NCBI GenBank assembly: GCA_910588465.1
Contig: CAJUOP010000026.1
Location: 1 to 20,193 of the forward strand
Length of the DNA stretch: 20,193 nt
Source: an uncultured Christensenellaceae bacterium
GTDB taxonomy: Bacteria > Bacillota > Clostridia > Christensenellales > Borkfalkiaceae
Reading direction: 5' to 3'
The notes under the pieces were generated by a model, which saw only the letters and a list, made by a program, of their open reading frames with translations, searched no databases and had not been told where the DNA came from. A program made the position numbers and the translations under genes. This document shows, in pieces, positions 6,943-13,395 of the stretch. How positions within the stretch are numbered: position 1 is the first letter of the stretch; every line of letters starts with the position of its first letter.

Positions 6943-6957
6943 CAAAACAGGGGGGGG
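6926..6957. repeat. C8/G8 inverted repeat around the natA-type promoter
   Basis: The plus strand reads eight C (6926-6933), GTTT, a short loop, AAAAC, A and eight G (6950-6957). The 12-bp stem with one bulged base lies between the end of the secreted-protein gene and the natA-type gene. On the plus strand the 3' arm is followed by a T-rich stretch, but on the minus strand, where the genes lie, it is not, so it is a poor terminator for the upstream gene. Confidence 0.7.
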
Positions 6958-6961
6958 ATTT

Positions 6962-8386
6962 TTAATTTTTATTCTTTTTTTCGTTGTTTTTATCGATTCG
7001 GCGTTTCATTTTCACGCTCGCCAGCGACCCGACGGTGACCGCAACCGCAATCACGACCACGGCGGTCAAAACAAGGATCGTGCGCTGCATACGCGGCATA
7101 ATGCGGGTCGTTTTAAACGGAGCGGCGCCCGTAGCGGAATTTTCCGCCTCGGTAAGCGTAAACGAAAGCTCGCCTTGCGGAAGCGCATCCCTGCGGAAGC
7201 GGTAAACGTTACCGTCCTTTTGAAATTCGAGCGAGCTCGATTCCAGATGATAGGGAGTTTCTATCGCGATTTCGATCTCTTTGAAATCCGCCCATTTCTG
7301 CGCGGGCGAAAGCAGATACGTATACAGATAGCGCGCTCCGCCCGAAAGGTCGATCGCAGGAAAAAGCGGCGCGGTCACGCTGCTTACCACCCGTTCGCCC
7401 GCGGGGATCACCAGCGTATACTCGCACCAGCGTTTAAAGCTCTCCGCGCCGACGGCGCAGTTGCATACGATAAATTCGAGCCCCTTGCGCGCATGATTGC
7501 CGCAGTTGAGCATATCGACGTAGCCGTTATACCAGTCCGTTTCGCTCATACCGCAGCCCTGCGGATATTGCGACGCTACAAATTCCGTAAAGCTTTTTCG
7601 GGAAATGCCGCGAACCTCCGCGCGCCCGCCTTCTACAACCGTATCGCAGTTCTTCTCGTACGAAACCGACTTCGCCGCCACGCCGACCTCCTCTCCGACG
7701 GCATAAAAAGAAAACGTATGCTCCCCCGCAGGAAAACGGTAACTCAGCGCCGCATACCCGTTTTTAATGCCCGCAAACGGACAGTCGCGCAGCAACAGAC
7801 GGGTCCTTAACGGATTACATTCGAACGACATATTAAAATAAACGCTCTTTTCCGTTTCGGGGATATAAACCGTGACCTCATATTCGGTCACGGGCAAATC
7901 CGCTTCGTAAAACGCGTCCTTGCGCCGCTCTTCGGAAACAAGCTTCGTTTCCCCGTCCAGATCGTCCTCGCCGTTGCGATAGGTGTGGCGGAAGTCGAAA
8001 TCCACTTTTTTTCCGTCCGCCGTGACGACGGGCTCGCTCACCGTCTGGATTTGCGGCGCATAAGAAGGGTTGGCGCCGAAAGGAAACAGCAGCTTTGCCG
8101 AAACCGTGTAGCTTTCGGGATTGTAAAAGGTATAGCGTGCTTCCGCGGCTGCCGAATAACCTTTAAAATCCTCCTCGTTTCCACCGCACTTGGGAAATTC
8201 GGGAATGCGAACGGTCAATTCCTCGTGTTCCACGATCAAGGGACAGTCCTCTTCCGTTAATATCAGACCCGAAGCGTCGCTGCCTTTCCAGTATGCGCCC
8301 GATCCCGCTTTCGCCTGCACGGCGGGCGCGGCGCCTGCAAACAGCAGCGGAAACAACAGTAATAATACTCCTTTACTTCCCTTCAC
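6962..8386 (-). CDS. Secreted, C-terminally membrane-anchored protein in the two-component operon, unknown function
   Basis: A 474-residue protein. Residues 1-25 form a signal peptide (hydrophobic core LLLLFPLLFAGAAPAV, likely cut after VQA). The central region of about 400 residues is a beta-rich extracellular domain with several conserved-looking aromatic stretches and Cys residues (for example PKCGG, FECNP, LRDCPF, CGNH, VCNCA). A C-terminal transmembrane segment at about 436-457 is followed by a Lys/Arg/Asn tail, so it is type I oriented. The start is GTG at 8384-8386, with GGAGGG 7 bases upstream; it overlaps the histidine kinase by 14 bases. I do not recognise the family. Co-transcription with the sensor kinase suggests an accessory sensor or a co-regulated envelope protein, which is inference. 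Confidence 0.82.
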   Translation of the reverse strand: MKGSKGVLLLLFPLLFAGAAPAVQAKAGSGAYWKGSDASGLILTEEDCPLIVEHEELTVRIPEFPKCGGNEEDFKGYSAAAEARYTFYNPESYTVSAKLLFPFGANPSYAPQIQTVSEPVVTADGKKVDFDFRHTYRNGEDDLDGETKLVSEERRKDAFYEADLPVTEYEVTVYIPETEKSVYFNMSFECNPLRTRLLLRDCPFAGIKNGYAALSYRFPAGEHTFSFYAVGEEVGVAAKSVSYEKNCDTVVEGGRAEVRGISRKSFTEFVASQYPQGCGMSETDWYNGYVDMLNCGNHARKGLEFIVCNCAVGAESFKRWCEYTLVIPAGERVVSSVTAPLFPAIDLSGGARYLYTYLLSPAQKWADFKEIEIAIETPYHLESSSLEFQKDGNVYRFRRDALPQGELSFTLTEAENSATGAAPFKTTRIMPRMQRTILVLTAVVVIAVAVTVGSLASVKMKRRIDKNNEKKNKN

Positions 8387-9878
8387 GCTTTTCCCTCCTT
8401 TTTTCGCGCGACGACTTTTTGCCCTCTTTTCTGTTCGGCTTTTCGGGAGGCGACTCCTCCCGCTCGTCGGGCGGCGGCGGAAATTCCGCCCAGAAACAGC
8501 TCCCCTTGCCAGATTCCGACTCTACGCCGAAAGGACAGCCGTGCGCAGACAAAATTCCCTTGACGATCGAGAGCCCCAACCCCGTTCCCTTTACGGGGCG
8601 CTTATGCGTTTCGCTCGAACGGTAATATCTGTCCCAAATGGTTTTAAGCTCTTCGGGCGGGATCCCGATTCCCGTATCGACCACTTCGAAGCGGGCGTTT
8701 TCGCCCTTTTTAAACAGACGAACGGTCACCTTTTTATCCTCGCCCGTATAATTTACCGCATTGCCGATCAGGTTGTACAGCACCTGTTCGATGCGGGCGC
8801 GTACGGCTAACGTGTATAAACCGTCCTGCACCTCCGTTTCGATCGCGTAGCCCTGCGCTTCGCTAAGATAGCGGAAGCGTTCGGTAATTTTATAGACCTC
8901 TTCCGAAAGATTAAACACCGCAAAATCGCCTTCGAGCCCCGCTCGCACCCGCGACAAATCGAGCAGATCGCCCACCAGCGCGGCAAGACGGTCGCTCTCA
9001 TCGATGATGATCTGCGTATGCGCGTTGCGCTTTGCCTCGTCGTTGCCCGAGATCTCCCGTATCATGGAGGCGTACGCCTTGATCATCGTGAGCGGCGTTT
9101 TTAAATCGTGCGAAACGTTGGCGATCAGCTCTTTCTGCATACGGTCCGCCTTGGAGATTTCGTCGCAGGCATAGCTGAGTGATTCGGAAAGCTCGTTCAT
9201 CTCCGAACAGAAATAATCCGTTCTGAAATTCAAATCGTAATTCCCCCGCGCAATCTCTTTGGCAAATTCCGTAACTTCGGTCACGGGCTTTGTAATGAGC
9301 ATGGCGACGAACCCGCTCGCAACGAATGCGAGCACAATGGCAAACAGCGCGATCGCCAGCGAAGCCACGCCCAAATCGCCGTCCAGCTCTCCGACCGCCA
9401 CAAAGGGAATGGACACGCACAAAAAGCACCGCGTACCGCCCACCGCCACCTCGCGCGCGTAAGCGAGCTCGGAATCGAAAGAAAACACCGAATCCGCCTT
9501 CTCCTGCAATTCTTTTTTCAGCGTCTGCGCCAAAGCGGGATATTTTTGATCGTTCAAAGTTTGAAATACGCTTTCGCCGTTTTCGTCTATTATCACGTAG
9601 TTTACGCCGTAAGACTTTGCGATGGAATAAAGCCGTTTTTCCGCGCCGCCCGTCGCGTTCGCCGCATCCTCCGCAACCGTCGTCATCTCCGCCCCTGCTT
9701 CCTTCAAAATATCGACAGCGCGTTCGCGGTATTCTCTGCTTACGACCAGGTTTTGCACCAGAACGAATACGGCGAGCGCAAGCAGCGCAAACAGCGAAAA
9801 CGCGAACCACAAAACGAGGTTCAGGCTCTTGCCCGCACCCCTGTTATTCGCCGCAGCCGCATTGCACACCCCTTTCAA
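8373..9878 (-). CDS. Membrane sensor histidine kinase
   Basis: A 501-residue two-component sensor. Transmembrane segments lie at about 19-41 and 172-195, enclosing an extracytoplasmic domain of about 130 residues. A HAMP-like region follows (about 197-245, beginning ITKPVTEVTEFAKEIARGNY). Then come the HisKA H-box NVSHDLKTPLT with phospho-acceptor H257, N-box NLIGNAVNYTG (N373), G1 DTGIGIPP at 401-408, F-box WDRYYR and G2 GTGLGLS at 431-437. The last 35 residues are an unusual Pro/Glu then Lys/Arg-rich tail. The start is TTG at 9876-9878, with AAGGAG 7 bases upstream; it lies 11 bases after the response regulator stop. It should phosphorylate that regulator. Confidence 0.93.
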   Translation of the reverse strand: MKGVCNAAAANNRGAGKSLNLVLWFAFSLFALLALAVFVLVQNLVVSREYRERAVDILKEAGAEMTTVAEDAANATGGAEKRLYSIAKSYGVNYVIIDENGESVFQTLNDQKYPALAQTLKKELQEKADSVFSFDSELAYAREVAVGGTRCFLCVSIPFVAVGELDGDLGVASLAIALFAIVLAFVASGFVAMLITKPVTEVTEFAKEIARGNYDLNFRTDYFCSEMNELSESLSYACDEISKADRMQKELIANVSHDLKTPLTMIKAYASMIREISGNDEAKRNAHTQIIIDESDRLAALVGDLLDLSRVRAGLEGDFAVFNLSEEVYKITERFRYLSEAQGYAIETEVQDGLYTLAVRARIEQVLYNLIGNAVNYTGEDKKVTVRLFKKGENARFEVVDTGIGIPPEELKTIWDRYYRSSETHKRPVKGTGLGLSIVKGILSAHGCPFGVESESGKGSCFWAEFPPPPDEREESPPEKPNRKEGKKSSREKRREKREGK

Positions 9879-9889
9879 ACTTACGCTCC

Positions 9890-10561
9890 TTACGCTTCGA
9901 ATTTATAACCAAGTCCGCGCAGCGTTACGATAAATTTACGGTATTCCTTTAAATTGCCGCGCAGCATCTTCACGTGCGTATCCACCGTGCGGTCATCCCC
10001 GTAAAAATCGTAACCCCAGACTTTATTCAAGAGACGCTCGCGCGTAAGCGCAACCCCCTCGTTTTGCACAAAATAAAACAGCAGCTCGTATTCCTTGGGC
10101 GTGAGCTCCGCCTTTACGCCGTCCACGTATACGTTCCGTCCCGCCATGTCGATTTTCAGCCCCTCGAATTCCATCACTTCCGCATTCTTCCGCTCCGTAC
10201 CCGCAGCCGCGCGTTTGACAACGGCGTGGATCCGCGCCATGACCTCTTTGGGCGAAAACGGCTTGGTCACGTAGTCGTCCGATCCTATTTCGAAACCGAA
10301 GAGCTTATCGTATTCCTCTCCGCGCGCCGAAAGCATGATAACGGGCGTTTGCTTGAATTTGCGAATTTCCTTGACTGCGGAAAACCCGTCGAGGCGGGGC
10401 ATCATCACGTCCATTAAGACCACGTCGTAATCGTTCTCGCGGCAAAGCTTTACCGCTTCCATTCCGTCGCACGCCTCCTCCGCCTCTCCCCCCTCGAACT
10501 CCACGTATTCGCGGAGCACGGCGCGGATCATTTCCTCGTCGTCTACGATCAACACTTTCAT
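9890..10561 (-). CDS. OmpR/PhoB-family response regulator
   Basis: A 223-residue DNA-binding regulator. The receiver domain has the acidic pair D7/D8, phospho-acceptor D51 in VVLMDVMMP, S78 and K100 in TKPF. The C-terminal winged helix contains LTPKEYELLFYF, RERLLNKVWGYDF and the recognition-helix stretch RTVDTHVKMLRGNL, standard for OmpR/PhoB. The frame continues 24 codons upstream, but the ATG at 10559-10561 is chosen because the receiver starts there (MKVLIVDDEE) and GGAGGTG sits at proper distance. First gene of a three-gene operon with its kinase and the secreted protein. An 11-bp direct repeat in its own leader may be its binding site. Confidence 0.95.
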   Translation of the reverse strand: MKVLIVDDEEMIRAVLREYVEFEGGEAEEACDGMEAVKLCRENDYDVVLMDVMMPRLDGFSAVKEIRKFKQTPVIMLSARGEEYDKLFGFEIGSDDYVTKPFSPKEVMARIHAVVKRAAAGTERKNAEVMEFEGLKIDMAGRNVYVDGVKAELTPKEYELLFYFVQNEGVALTRERLLNKVWGYDFYGDDRTVDTHVKMLRGNLKEYRKFIVTLRGLGYKFEA

Positions 10562-10659
10562 AACGCACCTCCGAATTTTTTTATTATATATCGGATATTT
10601 AAACGCCGTTTTACGATTATGTGAAAATTTCATGAAAATACGGACGTTCAGATGTTTTT

Positions 10660-10688
10660 ATTATACCACATATGCCCCCGATTTGCAA
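10660..10688 (-). promoter_or_regulatory. Promoter of the two-component operon
   Basis: Minus-strand TTGCAA (10683-10688), 17-base spacer, TATAAT (10660-10665). Transcription would start near 10653, leaving a leader of about 90 bases. Within it TTTTCA occurs twice, 11 bases apart (10638-10633 and 10627-10622), the spacing of OmpR/PhoB-type direct repeats, suggesting autoregulation. Confidence 0.65.
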
Positions 10689-10721
10689 GAAAAAAACATT
10701 TTAAAAAACACAAACAAATGT

Positions 10722-10750
10722 TTGACAATGTAAAAACCGCATGATATAAT
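10722..10750 (+). promoter_or_regulatory. Perfect-consensus promoter giving a leaderless radical SAM transcript
   Basis: TTGACA (10722-10727), exactly 17 bases, TATAAT (10745-10750), then only 6 bases (GGTGTT) to the ATG at 10757. The expected transcription start falls on the A of the start codon and there is no Shine-Dalgarno. A CAAAC/GTTTG dyad (10711-10724) overlaps the -35 box. The two divergent promoters share 10660-10750. Confidence 0.8.
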
Positions 10751-10756
10751 GGTGTT

Positions 10757-11998
10757 ATGATTGCCGAAGAGAAACTGAAAATTTTAACCGACGGCGCCAA
10801 ATACGACGTTTCCTGCTCCTCCTCCGGAAGCAGACGAAAAAACGCAAACGGCATGGGCAGCGGATACGCGCCCGGTTGCTGCCATTCCTTCACGCCCGAC
10901 GGAAGATGCGTGTCATTGCTTAAAATTCTGCTCAGCAACGACTGCCTTTATTCCTGCCGTTACTGCGTTAACCGCAAGGAAGCTGACGTCCCCCGCGCAA
11001 CCGCCACGCCCGATGAAATTTGTGCGCTTACTCTCGATTTTTACAAGCGGAACTATATCGAAGGGCTGTTTCTCTCTTCCGCCGTGCACGTCTCGCCCAA
11101 CCACACCATGGAACAACTCTATCTGACCGTGAAAAAGCTGCGCACGGAATACGGCTTCCACGGCTACGTGCACGTAAAGGGAATCCCGCGGGCGGACGAG
11201 GAGCTTGTCCGCATGACGGCGCAATACGCCGACCGCATGAGCTATAATATCGAGCTCCCCACCGAAAAGAGCTTAAAGCTGCTCGCTCCGCAAAAGAGCA
11301 AAGAGAGCCTGCTCCTTCCCATGCAAAAGCTTTCGCGCGAGACCGCGCTGTTCAAAGCCGAAAAACGCAAGGGATATTTTCTCCCTGCGGGACAGACCAC
11401 CCAACTGATCGTGGGCGCTTCTCCCGAACCGGACGGACAGATATTGCGCCTTACACAGAGCCTGTACCGCGCAACGGGGCTCAAACGCGTCTATTATTCC
11501 GCCTACGTGCCCGTGGTGCACGATCCCCTTCTGCCCGAAACCGCGGGCGGAGAGCTGCGCGAACACCGTCTGTATCAGGCGGACTGGCTGCTGCGCTTTT
11601 ACGGATTCGACGCCGAGGAAATCGCGCCCGAGGGCGAAAATCTTTCGCTGGAATTCGACCCGAAGTGCGCCTGGGCGCTGCGCAATCCGCAATTGTTTCC
11701 CATCGAGATAAACAGGGCACCCCTCGAGGCGTTGCTGCGCGTGCCGGGGATCGGCGCGCGCAGCGCTTACAAAATCATGCAGGCGCGCCGATACGCGAAG
11801 CTCGACTTCGACCATCTTGCCAAAATGCGCGTGGTGCTGAAACGCGCCAGACACTTTATCACCTGCGGAGGCAAATACTTCGGCGCCCGCCCCGCTGCCG
11901 TGCGCGCCCTGCTTGCGGGCGGAGAAGCAAACAAAAACGCGGAACAACTGTCCTTATTCGGCTCCGACGCCCTCTCCGCGCTGACGGGGGAATTATGA
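10757..11998 (+). CDS. Radical SAM protein, putative DNA modification/repair (TIGR03916-like)
   Basis: A 413-residue protein. The iron-sulfur motif CxxxCxxC is C63, C67, C70 (CLYSCRYC). It is preceded by further Cys residues (C20, C41, C42, C51) in the GYAPGCCHSFTPDGRC stretch seen in this family. The TIM-barrel-like core continues to about 300. The C-terminus has a helix-hairpin-helix, APLEALLRVPGIGARSA (about 321-337), a nonspecific DNA-binding element. Family knowledge: these proteins are described as putative DNA modification/repair radical SAM enzymes, found beside a DUF4130 partner that in some genomes is fused to a uracil-DNA glycosylase domain. The reaction is not established. Gene order here fits, since its stop overlaps the partner's start as ATGA. 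Confidence 0.9.
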   Translation: MIAEEKLKILTDGAKYDVSCSSSGSRRKNANGMGSGYAPGCCHSFTPDGRCVSLLKILLSNDCLYSCRYCVNRKEADVPRATATPDEICALTLDFYKRNYIEGLFLSSAVHVSPNHTMEQLYLTVKKLRTEYGFHGYVHVKGIPRADEELVRMTAQYADRMSYNIELPTEKSLKLLAPQKSKESLLLPMQKLSRETALFKAEKRKGYFLPAGQTTQLIVGASPEPDGQILRLTQSLYRATGLKRVYYSAYVPVVHDPLLPETAGGELREHRLYQADWLLRFYGFDAEEIAPEGENLSLEFDPKCAWALRNPQLFPIEINRAPLEALLRVPGIGARSAYKIMQARRYAKLDFDHLAKMRVVLKRARHFITCGGKYFGARPAAVRALLAGGEANKNAEQLSLFGSDALSALTGEL

Positions 11999-12771
11999 TT
12001 TATTTTTACGACGGCACGAAGGAGGCGTTTTTTACCGCCTTTTTGCTCGCTTTCCGCGACAAGGACGCCCTGCTCACTTCGGGACAGAAACAGCTTTTGC
12101 TGGGGCAAGAATGTTACTTTGTAAATACCGACCGCGAACGCGCCGAAAAAGCGGAGCGACGGTTTGCCGCGCTCGACAAGGGGTGCCTGCACGATTTAAA
12201 TTTAATGCTGCGCAGCGGCGACCACGGACGGGACATGACGGCTTTTCGCTATTTTAAACTGATCGCGGAACAAAAACGACCTGTGCGCGATATGTTTTCC
12301 GAACCTGCGGTGATCGCCGCCGAGGAATGTATTCGCCGCGTATTGCACGAAACCGAACACTTCCGCGGCTTTCTGCGCTTTCTCGAATGCGAAAGCGGCG
12401 CTCTTTACGCCGCTTTTTCTCCCGACAATGATATCTGCGATATGCTCGTTCCGCACTTTAAAGCGCGGCTCGGAAAGCTTCCTTTTCTTATACACGACGT
12501 ATCGCGCAAAAAAGCCGCCGTTTACGACGGCGAGCATATGTTTCTCGCCCCGCTCGAACGGGCGGAAATCGCGGTGTCCTCAAACGAAACCGAATGGCAA
12601 AAGTTATGGAAGCGGTATTACGAAAGCGTGAACATTCCCTCTCGCGAACGGTTAAAACAGATGCGGGGATATATGCCCGTGCGCTACTGGAAATTTATGC
12701 CCGAGTTTATGCGTTCGTCTCCGCAAGCATCGCTTGAAGCGCTTTCAGATGAACCTTCTCGTCCTCGATGA
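11995..12771 (+). CDS. DUF4130/TIGR03915-type partner of the radical SAM protein
   Basis: A 258-residue protein beginning MIYFYDGTKEAFFTAFL, the usual opening of the DUF4130 family (probable DNA metabolism proteins). The middle holds ETEHFRGFLRF and YAAFSPDNDI, and the end has MPVRYWKFMPEF, all typical landmarks. The ATG at 11995 overlaps the radical SAM stop and has GGGGG a few bases upstream; a much longer in-frame reading exists but would only translate the radical SAM gene out of frame. Family members often stop just after the YWKF-x-x-EF landmark; here about 20 more residues follow, encoded by sequence antisense to the ferritin-like gene. No uracil-DNA glycosylase domain is attached, so this is the stand-alone form. 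Confidence 0.88.
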   Translation: MIYFYDGTKEAFFTAFLLAFRDKDALLTSGQKQLLLGQECYFVNTDRERAEKAERRFAALDKGCLHDLNLMLRSGDHGRDMTAFRYFKLIAEQKRPVRDMFSEPAVIAAEECIRRVLHETEHFRGFLRFLECESGALYAAFSPDNDICDMLVPHFKARLGKLPFLIHDVSRKKAAVYDGEHMFLAPLERAEIAVSSNETEWQKLWKRYYESVNIPSRERLKQMRGYMPVRYWKFMPEFMRSSPQASLEALSDEPSRPR

Positions 12772-13210
12772 TCCGCTCGATCACCGCGGCGGCGCGGGGA
12801 TTTTCCATCATGCAGAGCATACGCTCGTACGAACAAATCGCACTCTTTTCTCCCGCAATGTCGGCGCAAAGCATGGCACGTTTTTCCTTAACGTAATTCA
12901 CGCAAGCCGCCGAATAGAACCCCACGGGATAGGGCGGACAGGACGCAAACACGGGCGGCGCGCCCAGCTTGGTGATCAGCGTTCCCAAAAGCTCGATATG
13001 ATGCATTTCGGCAACGGCGATGCTCATGAGCGTTTTTGCCGATTTTTCTTCCCCCGTCGCGCCGAGATAAATCGCCTGGTACACGTATTGCAACACTGCC
13101 GTAAGCTCGCCTTCGCGCCCCGCATATGCGGGTGAAATAATGCGAAGCGTCCGCAAGTCCTCTCCGATTCCGTCCAAAGAAGGATAGGGCACATCCGCCT
13201 GTAACATCAT
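12707..13210 (-). CDS. Ferritin-like (diiron/dimanganese) protein, CotJC/manganese-catalase-like
   Basis: A 167-residue four-helix-bundle protein. Putative metal ligands in ferritin order are E35 (GREGELTAVLQYVYQ), E68xxH71 (AEMHH), E121 (AGEKSA) and E151xxH154 (DEKVH). The N-terminal VPYPSLDG and ISPAYAGREGELTA phrases resemble the manganese-catalase/CotJC branch rather than true ferritin or rubrerythrin. It is cytoplasmic, with no signal. The frame extends 38 codons upstream, but the ATG at 13208-13210 has GGAGGTGG at ideal spacing. A second ATG follows at once. A role in peroxide handling or metal storage is inferred from fold. Its 3' end overlaps the convergent DUF4130 gene by 65 bases. 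Confidence 0.82.
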   Translation of the reverse strand: MMLQADVPYPSLDGIGEDLRTLRIISPAYAGREGELTAVLQYVYQAIYLGATGEEKSAKTLMSIAVAEMHHIELLGTLITKLGAPPVFASCPPYPVGFYSAACVNYVKEKRAMLCADIAGEKSAICSYERMLCMMENPRAAAVIERIIEDEKVHLKALQAMLAETNA

Positions 13211-13239
13211 ACTGCCACCTCCGAAAAAAGTTCTTTCCC

Positions 13240-13342
13240 ATACTATTCCCGAGTGCGGCAAAAGGTTCTTATCGGCAAAAACAGCTACTTTTAACCGTAA
13301 TATGTCACGCATAATACTATTCAAATTTAAAAAAATACTATT
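13240..13342. repeat. Three ATACTATT repeats upstream of the ferritin-like gene
   Basis: The 8-mer ATACTATT occurs at 13240-13247, 13314-13321 and 13335-13342 (plus strand), all in the same orientation. The last two are 21 bases apart, two helical turns. I found no convincing -35/-10 pair for the ferritin-like gene in this 185-base gap, so these repeats are the main candidates for promoter or operator parts. Confidence 0.5.
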
Positions 13343-13350
13343 TTACAGCA

Positions 13351-13381
13351 AAAAAGGAGGGAGAAATCCTCCCTCCTTTTT
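13351..13381. terminator. Bidirectional terminator after homoserine dehydrogenase
   Basis: Perfect 13-bp stem: AAAAAGGAGGGAG (13351-13363), 5-base loop, CTCCCTCCTTTTT (13369-13381). The A and T runs at both ends give a T tract on either strand. On the minus strand it ends the ECF/pantothenate kinase/homoserine dehydrogenase operon. Confidence 0.88.
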
Positions 13382-13395
13382 GTTTTGTCAAACTT

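Noticed and set aside
6260..7810. Long plus-strand reading frame of 516 codons
   Set aside because: It lies antisense to the natA-type and secreted-protein genes, which have clear motifs, starts and signal sequences; its translation is rich in Arg/His and lacks domains.
11665..11994. Long N-terminal extension of the DUF4130 gene
   Set aside because: It is the radical SAM gene read out of frame; the ATGA overlap at 11995 and the family's usual first residues fix the start.
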